Shown here one piece after another: positions 17,714 to 26,712 of a DNA stretch of 64,000 nucleotides. The stretch's first letter is position 1. Each line of letters begins with the position of its first letter. Origin of the DNA: [Clostridium] leptum DSM 753 (lineage in GTDB: Bacteria > Bacillota > Clostridia > Oscillospirales > Acutalibacteraceae). The notes below the pieces were generated by a model. That model was given only the letters and a program-made list of their open reading frames with translations, did no database searches and had not been told where the DNA came from. A program made the translations under genes and the position numbers. The stretch lies in contig DS480343.1 of assembly GCA_000154345.1 (NCBI GenBank), positions 1 to 64,000 of the forward strand, in the 5' to 3' direction.

Positions 17714-17761
17714 TAAAATGTAAAAGGAACATGTGTTTGTGTTGCTTTGTGAGGCTTGTTT

Positions 17762-19003
17762 ATGGAAAGAATCATTTTACACAGCGACTGCAACAGCTTC
17801 TATGCTTCTGTGGAATGTCTGCATCATCCGGAAATCAGAGAGAAACCAGTGGCGGTAGGCGGAGATATCGAGCAACGGCATGGTATCATTTTGGCGAAGA
17901 ATCAGCTTGCCAAACAGTTTCATGTTTCTACCGGAGAAGCCATTTGGCAGGCAAAACAGAAATGTCCGGAGCTGATCGTTCTGCCGCCGGATTTTCCGTT
18001 GTATCTGCGGTTTTCCCGGCTAGCAAGAGACATTTATCTGGATTACAGTAGCCGGGTGGAACCGTTTGGCTTGGACGAGGCATGGCTGGATATCACCAGC
18101 AGAGAAAATCAAAAGGATAAGGGAGAAAAGACAGCCCAGGAGATCCGGAAAAGAATCCGGGAAGAATTGGGAATTACTGTGAGTATCGGCGTAAGCTATA
18201 ATAAAATTTTTGCGAAGCTTGGCAGCGATTATCAAAAACCAGACGCCGTAACGCTGATTACCAAAGAAAATTACCGCCAGATTGCCTGGCCGCTGCCGGT
18301 GTCCGATCTGCTGTATGTAGGGCCGGCCACCAAACGAAAATTGAATGGGTTCGGTGTTCATACCATAGGAGAGCTTGCTCAAACGCCAGTTGAAATCCTC
18401 CGTTCCAAGTTTGGAAAAATTGGTGACATACTGTGGTGCTTCTCCAACGGGCTGGACAACTCTCCGGTAGCGGATTTCCAGAATGACCCCGTTGTTAAAA
18501 GTATCGGGAACAGCACCACAACGCCCAGGGATTTGGAGAGGGATGAGGACGTGAAAATTATCCTCTATGTTTTGGCGGACAGCGTAGCCCGTCGGCTGAG
18601 GGAGCAGGGGCTCAAAGGGCGGACGATTCACTTTTCTGTACGGGACAACAGTCTTTTCAGCTTTACCCGGCAGAAAACGCTTGGGTTTTATACCAATCTT
18701 ACTGAGGAAATAGCCGGGGAGGCACTCTCCTTATTTCGTGAGCATTACCAGTGGAAGCGGCCGGTTCGCAGCATAGGAATCAGCGTGTCGGACTTGGAGG
18801 CGGGTACAATTTGCAGTCAAACCAGTCTGTTTTGCGATGAGGTAAAACGGGAAAAGATGGAACGCCTGGACAATGCGGTTGACCGCTTAAAGGCACGGTT
18901 TGGAACTTTCGCGGTACAGCCGGCGGTTTTGCTGAAAGACCGAAAGCTTTCCGGCTTCGATCCAAAGAACGATCACATAATCCATCCGGTGGGGTATTTT
19001 TAA
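17762..19003 (+). CDS. dinB: DNA polymerase IV (Y-family translesion polymerase)
   Basis: This 413-residue protein has the Y-family palm motifs ILHSDCNSFYASVE (first catalytic Asp) and FGLDEAWLDIT (Asp-Glu pair), the YNKIFAKLGSDYQKPD motif, the helix-hairpin-helix thumb region (GPATKRKLNGFGVHTIGELA) and a C-terminal little finger. ATG 17762 follows TGAGG; a TTG two codons upstream is possible. It synthesises DNA past lesions and is under LexA control here. It heads a three-gene cassette with a small protein and an SRAP protein. Confidence 0.93.
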   Translation: MERIILHSDCNSFYASVECLHHPEIREKPVAVGGDIEQRHGIILAKNQLAKQFHVSTGEAIWQAKQKCPELIVLPPDFPLYLRFSRLARDIYLDYSSRVEPFGLDEAWLDITSRENQKDKGEKTAQEIRKRIREELGITVSIGVSYNKIFAKLGSDYQKPDAVTLITKENYRQIAWPLPVSDLLYVGPATKRKLNGFGVHTIGELAQTPVEILRSKFGKIGDILWCFSNGLDNSPVADFQNDPVVKSIGNSTTTPRDLERDEDVKIILYVLADSVARRLREQGLKGRTIHFSVRDNSLFSFTRQKTLGFYTNLTEEIAGEALSLFREHYQWKRPVRSIGISVSDLEAGTICSQTSLFCDEVKREKMERLDNAVDRLKARFGTFAVQPAVLLKDRKLSGFDPKNDHIIHPVGYF

Positions 19004-19047
19004 AAAATACGACTTTTTTATCAAAATGCTTTTAGAAGGGGGAATGA

Positions 19048-19299
19048 TTGAAAATGTCCTGTAAAAAATATGTGGAAGTGACAGCAAAGTTTGATGTGGA
19101 CGGCACTGTCTTTCCTCTTGAAATCCAATGGGAGGACGGCGCCAAATTTGAGATTGACCGGATTCTAGACGTCCGCCGGGCGGCAAGCCTCAAGGCGGGC
19201 GGAACGGGAATCCGGTATACCTGCCGGATTCGAGGCAGGGAAAAATATTTGTGGCTGGAAGAAACCCGGTGGTTTATAGAAGCCAAGGAGTCAGATTAA
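19048..19299 (+). CDS. Small conserved-looking protein of the dinB cassette
   Basis: A protein of about 83 residues (KYVEVTAKFDVDGTVFPLEI...) with predicted beta-strands and a TCRIRGREKYLWLEETRW ending. I do not recognise a named family. AGAAGGGGG lies five bases before the TTG at 19048; the ATG at 19054 is the alternative start. It sits between two DNA-damage genes on the same strand, so an accessory role for the polymerase or in SOS is plausible but is inferred from position. Confidence 0.7.
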   Translation: MKMSCKKYVEVTAKFDVDGTVFPLEIQWEDGAKFEIDRILDVRRAASLKAGGTGIRYTCRIRGREKYLWLEETRWFIEAKESD

Positions 19300-19354
19300 A
19301 AATAGAACAGCAAGTAATGAAGTTTCAAATCGATTGAAATAGGAGGAATTTACG

Positions 19355-19918
19355 ATGTGCGGACGATATACCTTGTTTACTGATAAAGAATATCAGGATA
19401 TCCGCAAGATAATTCGAGCTGTGCAGGAAAAGGGCCATGAGGTGAAAACCGGGGAGATTTATCCGACAAATCCGGCGCCTATCTTGGTGTGGGAGGGGAA
19501 AGAGACCGTTCCCCAGGCGGTAAAGTGGGGATGGCCGAAATTCCAAGGAAGCGGCGTTTTGATCAACGCCCGTGCGGAAACAGCGGAGGAAAAGAACCTC
19601 TTTCGCAAATCAGTGTATACCCGCCGGTGCGTGGTGCCAACCACCGGCTTTTATGAATGGGATCAGGAAAAAGTCAAATACCGGTTTATTCTTCCTCATG
19701 CCAGTACCTTATATTTAGCTGGACTTTACAATGAATTCCAGGGAGAAAGACGTTTTTTGATTTTAACCACGGAGGCCAATACATCGGTTTCCTTTATCCA
19801 CAGCCGTATGCCGGTGATTATCTTTCGAGAAATGATCGATACTTGGCTGGAGGACACAGAAAAAGCGGTGCACATGCTTCACTGGCAGCAGCCAGAACTT
19901 CATATTGCTACACAATAA
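19355..19918 (+). CDS. yedK: SRAP/YedK-family protein (abasic-site protein-DNA crosslinker)
   Basis: The protein begins Met-Cys-Gly-Arg-Tyr, so Cys2 is exposed after Met removal, as the SRAP (HMCES/YedK) family requires. Other active-site landmarks are present: Asn and Glu in INARAET, Glu in GFYEW, and His in IHSRMPVI. The 187-residue length is slightly short but complete. Family members crosslink to abasic sites in single-stranded DNA and shield them. Its place behind dinB and LexA boxes fits. Confidence 0.92.
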   Translation: MCGRYTLFTDKEYQDIRKIIRAVQEKGHEVKTGEIYPTNPAPILVWEGKETVPQAVKWGWPKFQGSGVLINARAETAEEKNLFRKSVYTRRCVVPTTGFYEWDQEKVKYRFILPHASTLYLAGLYNEFQGERRFLILTTEANTSVSFIHSRMPVIIFREMIDTWLEDTEKAVHMLHWQQPELHIATQ

Positions 19919-20081
19919 AGGCATTGAATAGAAAGTGTAAATTAGAAGTGATAAAATTTTATCAGCGCTCATAAAGTTTTCAAACATTTTGAGGCGGATT
20001 CAATGCTTTCCTAAATTATAAATTCCTAACAGTTATTCTAAATTTTAATTATGTATTCCAGAAAAATTGCATGTTTGAAAT

Positions 20082-21098
20082 TTATTTGACACTGTTGCGG
20101 ATTATTAGTTCCCCTGGGACTTGAGTTTTGCTAAGATGGCTTCTATTTTCACAGATACGAAGCAGCTGTTGGACAGAAAGACATCCAATTTCTTGCCTAG
20201 AAACTCGGATCGTCGTGAGAGGCGGAGAAGTAATAGCGGAGTACGGAATATCGTCAAACCCAATTACAGAAATGTCATCTGGAACCCTGTATCCTACTTC
20301 TTTCAGGGCTTTTATTGCGCCAATCGCAATAGAATCATTGTCGGCAAAAGCACAAGAGGGCAACTGGGGCTTAAATTTTTGAAGTGTTTTCTTTAAATCT
20401 TTGTATGAACCCAGTAAGGTAGGCGTCAACGAAAATTCGTGCAATGAAGAGCATGACAGGCCCAGAATACGGGAAGATTCATAAAATGAACTCCGGCGTT
20501 CTTTAAAGTTCTGAATTTCGAGATTGCTTCTAAAATAAGCAATTTCAGTGTGGCCTAGTGAAATACAGAATTCTAGAGCGCGGTATACATTTCCCCAGTT
20601 ATCAATGGAAACCGTACTGCAAGGGATACTGGGTACGTTATTATCGACTACTACAAAAGGAATAGGAATATCGAGCAAGGTTTTATAAAGATTCCAATCC
20701 AGTTCTGTAGCTAGAACGATCATGCCAATATATGATGAAAAATCAATAGAATGGATTGTTTCCACAAATTGATTATCAGAAATAATAATGTTTAAATCAA
20801 ATTGGAGCTTTCTGCATTCTGCCTCTATAGAATCCATTATTGCAGAGATAAAACCTTGATTTTCTTCCACGAGCATACCATGCTTTCTGTGCTTTAGAAA
20901 TAAAATTTTGTTGGTTTCAGCTGAGGATTTTTTGTTTTTAGAACCTCTTTTTTGAGGATGATAATTATATTGTTCCATAATTCTTTTCACATGTTCTCTT
21001 GTTGAAGCACTGACACCTTTTCGATTGTTTATCACGATAGAAACCGCTGCGGGAGATACTCCGGCTAATTTAGAAATTTCACGAATATTCATATTCAC
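20082..21098 (-). CDS. LacI-family transcriptional regulator
   Basis: A LacI/GalR regulator of 338 residues: the N-terminal HTH (IREISKLAGVSPAAVSIVIN), a Lys/Ser-rich hinge longer than usual (QKRGSKNKKSSAETNK), and a periplasmic-binding-protein-like sensor domain (SVIGFDDIPYSAITSPPLTTIRV). It is divergent from the permease operon at 21551 and is probably its local repressor. Two Met codons (21098, 21092) are possible starts. The inducer is unknown. Confidence 0.92.
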   Translation of the reverse strand: MNMNIREISKLAGVSPAAVSIVINNRKGVSASTREHVKRIMEQYNYHPQKRGSKNKKSSAETNKILFLKHRKHGMLVEENQGFISAIMDSIEAECRKLQFDLNIIISDNQFVETIHSIDFSSYIGMIVLATELDWNLYKTLLDIPIPFVVVDNNVPSIPCSTVSIDNWGNVYRALEFCISLGHTEIAYFRSNLEIQNFKERRSSFYESSRILGLSCSSLHEFSLTPTLLGSYKDLKKTLQKFKPQLPSCAFADNDSIAIGAIKALKEVGYRVPDDISVIGFDDIPYSAITSPPLTTIRVSRQEIGCLSVQQLLRICENRSHLSKTQVPGELIIRNSVK

Positions 21099-21211
21099 AT
21101 TCCTTTTAAAATATTTGTTTATATAAATGTTTAGTTAAAATTGAATACAATAAAAGTATACAAGCGTTGAAAGGCATAAGATATTCGATATTATACACAA
21201 ATTAAAAAGGA

Positions 21212-21262
21212 GAATATCGTATAAAATATTCACTTGACACATAGTGTGTTGTTTGCTATAGT
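21212..21262 (+). promoter_or_regulatory. Promoter with candidate operators for the 21.5-27.3 kb operon
   Basis: TTGACA (21234-21239), 17 bp spacer, TATAGT (21257-21262). A perfect inverted repeat ACACA-TAG-TGTGT (21237-21249) lies across the -35 and spacer. A second one, GAATAT-N8-ATATTC (21212-21231), lies just upstream. Both are candidate sites for the divergent LacI regulator. Confidence 0.75.
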
Positions 21263-21445
21263 TATTACAACAAATACATACCAAAACAAGAAGTTTTTAG
21301 TTTAGTAAACGATGGATAATATTATCTAAACTGAAATCTATTATATAAGATAGAAAAAATTATTTCAAGGGAATATAGAATTTATTATATGAATAATTCT
21401 GTCTGATTGTTCACAAAAGTATACAATTAGGCACTTCTAAAAATT

Positions 21446-21490
21446 GTGCTTTTTATTGCTATTGTTGCAATAAAAGAGCACTTTTTTTGT
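21446..21490 (+). terminator. Terminator inside the operon leader
   Basis: GTGCTTTTTATTGC (21446-21459) pairs with GCAATAAAAGAGCAC (21467-21481, one bulge), followed by seven T. It lies between the promoter at 21234 and the first gene at 21551, in a leader of about 280 nt, so it could act as an attenuator. The leader also contains AGTTTAG...CTAAACT and AGAATTTATT...AATAATTCT inverted repeats. No known riboswitch was recognised. Confidence 0.7.
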
Positions 21491-21550
21491 TTTTTTTGCT
21501 CTGTTCTAGTCGTTCTATTAACTATACTACAAAGTACGGAGGTATGAAAA

Positions 21551-22405
21551 ATGAAGTTGAAGAAAATGAACTTGCTTTTTATTCTCGTTCCCCTATTACT
21601 AATCGCTTTATTTAAACTATATCCGGTACTGATTGCTATTGTAGAAAGCTTTTTTACCGGGAGAATTGGTGAAGACCGAATTTTTAGTGGCTTCTCTAAC
21701 TATGCCAATATGTTTTCAGATCCGGTGTTTTGGAAATCTTTAAACTCTACTCTGATTTTTAATATCTTTATCAATCCTATTCAGATTATAGCAGCGATTA
21801 TTTTAGCCCTCATGCTAAATACAAAATTTAAGGGTGTGCGTTTAATCCGTACGATTATGTATTTTCCGGTAACTATCTCTGTTACCACTTCTGCTGTTAT
21901 TTGGGATCTTCTATTAGATCCTAATAGAGGACTGGTAAACGCTATATTGAAAGCAATGGGTTTACCTGCACAACCGTTTTTTACCAGCGATTCTCAGGCA
22001 ATGCTGTCTATCATTATTTTGGCCTCGTGGAAAGGCATTGCTTATTGGATGATGTTTTTAATGGCTGGTTTGCAAGGGGTGCCGGCCAATGTGTATGAAG
22101 CTGCGTTAGTTGACGGCAGCAACACATTTATCACAACATTCAAAATTGTTATCCCGATGATTAAGCGTTCCATTTTGTTTGTGGTGGTTTCTGATACAAT
22201 TTCTAACTTACTCATGTTTTCTCCGATGTATCTTATCACCAAAGGTGGTCCGAATAAATCAACTAATGTATTAATGTATGAAGCTTATAAATCAACTTTT
22301 GCTTACGCTGATTATGGAAGAGCTTACGCTTATGTAGTTGTATTGCTGATATTAATTTTTATTATTGTAGGGGTACAACTGAAAGCAATGAGATCTGAAG
22401 ATTAG
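21551..22405 (+). CDS. ABC sugar permease, MalF/UgpA type
   Basis: A 284-residue membrane protein with six predicted helices and an EAA loop (YEAALVDGSNTFITTFKIVIP). It is the first gene of an operon whose binding protein comes fourth, an unusual order. A strong ACGGAGG site precedes the ATG. Confidence 0.9.
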   Translation: MKLKKMNLLFILVPLLLIALFKLYPVLIAIVESFFTGRIGEDRIFSGFSNYANMFSDPVFWKSLNSTLIFNIFINPIQIIAAIILALMLNTKFKGVRLIRTIMYFPVTISVTTSAVIWDLLLDPNRGLVNAILKAMGLPAQPFFTSDSQAMLSIIILASWKGIAYWMMFLMAGLQGVPANVYEAALVDGSNTFITTFKIVIPMIKRSILFVVVSDTISNLLMFSPMYLITKGGPNKSTNVLMYEAYKSTFAYADYGRAYAYVVVLLILIFIIVGVQLKAMRSED

Positions 22406-22431
22406 GAATACTTCGATAGGAGGGGAAATTC

Positions 22432-23289
22432 ATGAACTCAAAAAAAGAGAGAGTCATAAAAATTGGATCTAGAGTTTTATTTTGGATTGTTTTAGGCGCT
22501 TTTCTGGCGTTTATATTGCTACCTATGTTTTGGGTGATTGGCGCATCGCTCAGACCGAATGCGGAGATTTCGGCTTCCACAATATCTTTATCTATTAATT
22601 CCTTTATCCCCGAAATTTTTACTCTGGAGGCATACATTAATATTTTCACCATCCGTACTTTTGGAAAGTCACTGATAAATACTCTGATTATCTGTGCGGC
22701 TACAATCGCTTTAGGATTAATTGTTAATGCGCCTGCCGGCCTGATTTTCGCTAAGTATAGGTTCAAAGGAAAAGAAGGATTGTTTTTTATCATCATGATT
22801 TCTTTTATGGTTCCTTTTGAGGCTGTGGCGATTCCTACTTATCAGTTAGTATCACAATTAAATCTGGTAGATACTTATACGGCGATTATTTTACCTACTG
22901 TTGCAAACGGATTGATTATATTTCTTTTTCGTCAATTTTTTGCGGATATACCAGATAGTATGCTAGAGGCCGCGACTATTGACGGAGCAGGTTTTTCAAG
23001 AATCCTTGTACAAATTGTTGTTCCATTATCAAAACCGGTAATGATTTCTGCAGGACTGATGATTTTTGTATGGCAATGGGAAAGCTTTCTTTGGCCTCTA
23101 GTAGTAGCCAGAAAGGACAGCCTTCGAATGATTCAGATTGCGTTAGGTGACTTTAGAACAGAGCACGCGATGCTGTGGAATGAACTGATGGCCGCTTGTG
23201 TCATTTCTCTACTCTTGCCATTGGTTTTTTTGATGCCATTTCAGAAATATTATGTGCAAGGCATTGCGAATGCTGGTATAAAAGATTGA
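22432..23289 (+). CDS. ABC sugar permease, MalG/UgpE type
   Basis: A 285-residue partner permease: N-terminal helix (VLFWIVLGAFLAFILLPMFWVIGASLRP), EAA loop (LEAATIDGAGFSRILVQIVVP) and the typical C-terminus (QKYYVQGIANAGIKD). ATAGGAGGGG precedes the ATG. No ATPase gene is present in the operon. Confidence 0.9.
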   Translation: MNSKKERVIKIGSRVLFWIVLGAFLAFILLPMFWVIGASLRPNAEISASTISLSINSFIPEIFTLEAYINIFTIRTFGKSLINTLIICAATIALGLIVNAPAGLIFAKYRFKGKEGLFFIIMISFMVPFEAVAIPTYQLVSQLNLVDTYTAIILPTVANGLIIFLFRQFFADIPDSMLEAATIDGAGFSRILVQIVVPLSKPVMISAGLMIFVWQWESFLWPLVVARKDSLRMIQIALGDFRTEHAMLWNELMAACVISLLLPLVFLMPFQKYYVQGIANAGIKD

Positions 23290-23309
23290 TTTTAGAAAGG
23301 AGTAAATAT

Positions 23310-24248
23310 ATGAGGCTTCACTATCATTTTGATGTCCCTGAAGACAAAAAGGTTAGAGTTGTCGTTGATACAGATGCAAAAAACGAGGCGGATGATCAGT
23401 TTGCGATTGTACAAGCAATTCTTACACCAAAATTCCGCCTGGAAGGAATTGTAGCAGCTCACTACAAAGCAGGCTTCGCTGCACAGTATGGAGGCGCTCC
23501 TGTAAAAGATTCCATGATGCAAAGCTATGCTGAAGTTGAGAAAATTTTGGATCTTATGAATGTAAAGAATGAAATCCCGCATTTTAAGGGGTGTAAAGTA
23601 CCGGTCGGTGAAGGATGGGAGGAAGCCGAAGGTGTTGATTTTATCATAGATAGAGCTATGGCGGAAGATTCTATTTTACATCTGATTGTTTTGGGTCCCC
23701 TTACCAATGTAGCGGCGGCCCTCAAAAAAGAGCCCAGGATTGAAGAGAAAATTCATGTTGTATGGATTGGCGGAGGCCCTTATCCTTATGGAGAGAATGA
23801 ATTTAACCTCTGCAACGACATTGAAGCTGCAAATTTTTTATTTGCCTCTCAGGTTCCAATTTGGCAAATTACAACACAAGCGTATAAAAATGTCAGGATT
23901 GGATTGGCTGAGCTTGAAGATAAAATTCGCCCTTGCGGGAAAGTTGGAGAGTATCTCTGCGATCAGATGATCGACCTGAACAATCGTACCGGATGGTTGT
24001 CGGATTGGCCCAAAGGAGAGAGTTGGCCTATTTGCGATATTGCTGCCGTGGGGCTGATGATCGATGAGCATGAATATTTATATGAGAACCATCCTGCTCC
24101 GTTTATTACTCAGGATATGCACTATATCCCCCAGCCCAATAGAAGGACTATCCGAGTCTATGAGAGTGTTGACACCAGATATATTTTCGAAGACTTAGTT
24201 GCAAAACTTCGTATTTGGTACCGTGCGGAAAAGAACAGTAATCCATGA
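23310..24248 (+). CDS. Nucleoside-hydrolase-like enzyme (IUNH fold)
   Basis: This 312-residue protein has the nucleoside hydrolase calcium-binding signature in modified form (VVVDTDAKNEADDQFAIVQA), the central segment LIVLGPLTNVAAALKKEP and the WIGGGPYPYGENEFNLCND loop. IUNH-fold enzymes cleave N-glycosidic bonds of nucleosides; the DTDAKNEADDQ variant also occurs in uncharacterised carbohydrate-related relatives. There is no signal peptide. AGAAAGGAG precedes the ATG at 23310. In an operon with a sugar-type importer and DhaK/DhaL it may release a sugar from an imported glycoside, not necessarily a nucleoside. Confidence 0.82.
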   Translation: MRLHYHFDVPEDKKVRVVVDTDAKNEADDQFAIVQAILTPKFRLEGIVAAHYKAGFAAQYGGAPVKDSMMQSYAEVEKILDLMNVKNEIPHFKGCKVPVGEGWEEAEGVDFIIDRAMAEDSILHLIVLGPLTNVAAALKKEPRIEEKIHVVWIGGGPYPYGENEFNLCNDIEAANFLFASQVPIWQITTQAYKNVRIGLAELEDKIRPCGKVGEYLCDQMIDLNNRTGWLSDWPKGESWPICDIAAVGLMIDEHEYLYENHPAPFITQDMHYIPQPNRRTIRVYESVDTRYIFEDLVAKLRIWYRAEKNSNP

Positions 24249-24291
24249 AAAGGAAAGTCTTTTCAAAAAATATAACACTGGAGGGAATTTT

Positions 24292-25629
24292 ATGAAAAAA
24301 GTACTTGCGTTGGTTTTAGCTTCGTTACTCACCATAAGCTTAGCTGGTTGTAACGATTCAAAAACTAATACCCCGGCAGACGGTTCCTCGGGAAGTACAA
24401 ATGAAACCGAGACGGTAACCATTTCTTATTATGGAGAAGGCGATGCTCCAAAGATTGAGGCCCGCGCTAAAGCAATTCCACTGTTTGAAGAAGCTACCGG
24501 TATCAAAGTTGATGTCCAGGCTTACAATATCACTGAATTGTTTGAGATTATTGAAGTTCAAATTGCAGCAGGTGAAGCTAACGTCGATGTGATCGATGTA
24601 GATTCTCCTCTAGTGCACGCTTACCATTCCCGCGGCTATCTAATCCCATTAGAGGAGTATTTCACAGAGGAAGAAAAGAAGCAATTCACGGAAAAAGCTT
24701 TGGAAGCCGCCAGCGTAGACGGCACATTGGTTGCTCCGCCTATAGACAACTCCTCTCAGATTCTCTACTATAATAAAGATTTATTGGATCTTGCAGGATT
24801 GGAATACCCATCTGCGGATCCTGCGGACAGAATTACTTGGGAAGAAGTAGTTGATATGGCGCAGAAGGTTATGGATGCGGCTGAAGCTGATGGGCAGGAA
24901 GGCGTTTGGGGCCTAACCTTTGAACAGATCAGCCGCCCCTATCAGATGCTCTGCCTGCCTTTGTCTCTCGGCGGAGATGATATTGGGGAGGATACTTCTA
25001 CAGTAGACGGCATATGGAATACCGAACCTTGGTATCAGGCTGCTCAGTGGTACTATGATATCCACAATACATGGAATATTGCGCCTAGAGGCGATGATCA
25101 GTTTACCATACGGGATCTTTTTGCGTCCGGTAAGCTGGCGTTTATGTTGGCCGGAAATTGGATGCCTGGAAATTTAGCGCTGGCAGACGTAACATGCAAC
25201 TGGGGCTATGCGGCCCATCCATATTTTGAAGGCGGAAAGGCTGTAACTGCCACTGGATGTTGGAATATAGGTGTCGCTTCTACTTCCAAGAACCCTGAGG
25301 CGGCCGCTGAATTTGTTAAGTTTATGACGATCGGTGAAGGTAATGATTTCTGGCATGAGGATGTTAAGTCCTTATCTGCCCGCACAGCGGTTTTAGAGGA
25401 AGAAGCGGAATCTCCGGAATTTCAGGAATTCCCGGATTCAATTCAACTGCTCGCGGCGGATGAGTCTGTCAATACTTCCGTGATTCGGCCTCTGATGGTC
25501 GGCTATTCTGAATATCAGGATGTATTCACGGCCTGCTGGGAAGATATTCGCAATGGCGGTGATCCGGTTGAAACTATTGATACTTATACCGCAGAATTAA
25601 ATTCGCTTCTTGCAAAATACGCTGAATAG
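24292..25629 (+). CDS. ABC sugar transporter substrate-binding lipoprotein
   Basis: A lipoprotein signal peptide ending in SLAGC is followed by a 420-residue family-1 solute-binding domain (ISYYGEGDAPKIEARAKAIP at the start; DVDSPLVHAYHSRGYL). ATG 24292 follows GGAGGG. Unlike in the other three operons it follows both permeases and the hydrolase. An 11-bp hairpin follows the gene. Confidence 0.92.
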   Translation: MKKVLALVLASLLTISLAGCNDSKTNTPADGSSGSTNETETVTISYYGEGDAPKIEARAKAIPLFEEATGIKVDVQAYNITELFEIIEVQIAAGEANVDVIDVDSPLVHAYHSRGYLIPLEEYFTEEEKKQFTEKALEAASVDGTLVAPPIDNSSQILYYNKDLLDLAGLEYPSADPADRITWEEVVDMAQKVMDAAEADGQEGVWGLTFEQISRPYQMLCLPLSLGGDDIGEDTSTVDGIWNTEPWYQAAQWYYDIHNTWNIAPRGDDQFTIRDLFASGKLAFMLAGNWMPGNLALADVTCNWGYAAHPYFEGGKAVTATGCWNIGVASTSKNPEAAAEFVKFMTIGEGNDFWHEDVKSLSARTAVLEEEAESPEFQEFPDSIQLLAADESVNTSVIRPLMVGYSEYQDVFTACWEDIRNGGDPVETIDTYTAELNSLLAKYAE

Positions 25630-25641
25630 AAGTTTAACAAA

Positions 25642-25675
25642 GATAACTACGGATTGCTTTTGAGCCGTAGTTATC
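25642..25675 (+). promoter_or_regulatory. Intercistronic hairpin after the binding-protein gene
   Basis: GATAACTACGG (25642-25652) pairs perfectly with CCGTAGTTATC (25665-25675), with no T-run. It probably stabilises the upstream mRNA or dampens expression of the kinase genes. Confidence 0.65.
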
Positions 25676-25698
25676 CCGATTAGAGGGGGAAACTAGGT

Positions 25699-26697
25699 AT
25701 GCAAAGATTGCTGAATAACGCTGAGAATTACGTTGACGAAATGTTAGAAGGAATATATTTCGCATATCCTAATCAGGTTACATCGGTTGGAAATGATCTG
25801 CGCTGCTATGTAAGCAAAAATGTGAAACCAGGAAAAGTTGGAATCGTTACCGGCGGCGGATCCGGCCATCTGCCTCTATTTCTAGGGTATGTAGGCGAGG
25901 GAATGCTAGACGGCTGCTGTATCGGCGGAGTATTTCAGTCCCCTAGTGCAGATCAAATACTGCAGACTACTGCGTATGTAAACCAAGGCGCAGGTGTGCT
26001 GTATTTGTTTGGTAATTACAGCGGGGATGTTATGAATTTTGATATGGCTGCTGAAATGGCGCAAATGGAGGATATTAACGTTATGCAGATTGCGGCCGGG
26101 GATGACGTTGCTTCCGCGGCCAAAGAAAACTCCGAAAAGCGCCGCGGAGTTGCAGGTATCGTATTTCTTTATAAAATTGCTGGTGCTGCCGCAGAAGCGA
26201 TGCTGCCCTTGGAGGAAGTTTATCGCTTAACACAAAAAGCGGCTGAAAATACTCGCAGCATGGGTGTCGCATTATCGTCTTGCATCATCCCCGAAATTGG
26301 AAAGCCAACTTTCCATATGGAAGATGGCTCGATGGAAATTGGAATGGGAATCCACGGTGAAACTGGTGTGAGGCGAGGAAAGCTAAAAGCGGCTGACGAG
26401 GTAACAGAAGAGTTAATGGATAGTATTCTTAGAGATTTGCCATATCAGGATTGCGATGAAGTGGCGGTTTTAGTGAATGGATTAGGTTCCACGCCAAGAG
26501 AGGAGTTGTTTATCATATATCGAAAAATCGTGGAGATTCTGAAAACCCGGCATATCAAGATAGTCCATAATTATATTGGTGAATTTGCCACATCCATGGA
26601 AATGGCGGGCGTGTCTATTTCACTGCTCAGGTTAGATGAAGAACTGAAAAAATATTTGCTGATGCCTTGCTCAACTCCCTTTTTTGTACAAAAATAG
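25699..26697 (+). CDS. dhaK: DhaK-like dihydroxyacetone kinase subunit
   Basis: The 332-residue protein has the DhaK substrate-binding features: GGGSGHLPLFLGYVG, YSGDVMNFD (catalytic-loop Asp) and GIHGETG, whose His forms the hemiaminal with the keto substrate. It pairs with DhaL just downstream. No DhaM (PTS phosphoryl donor) gene is seen, so the pair probably uses ATP or relies on a distant DhaM. Related pairs phosphorylate other short keto sugars such as erythrulose, so dihydroxyacetone should not be assumed. Confidence 0.87.
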   Translation: MQRLLNNAENYVDEMLEGIYFAYPNQVTSVGNDLRCYVSKNVKPGKVGIVTGGGSGHLPLFLGYVGEGMLDGCCIGGVFQSPSADQILQTTAYVNQGAGVLYLFGNYSGDVMNFDMAAEMAQMEDINVMQIAAGDDVASAAKENSEKRRGVAGIVFLYKIAGAAAEAMLPLEEVYRLTQKAAENTRSMGVALSSCIIPEIGKPTFHMEDGSMEIGMGIHGETGVRRGKLKAADEVTEELMDSILRDLPYQDCDEVAVLVNGLGSTPREELFIIYRKIVEILKTRHIKIVHNYIGEFATSMEMAGVSISLLRLDEELKKYLLMPCSTPFFVQK

Positions 26698-26712
26698 CAG
26701 GAGGTTCTATCT

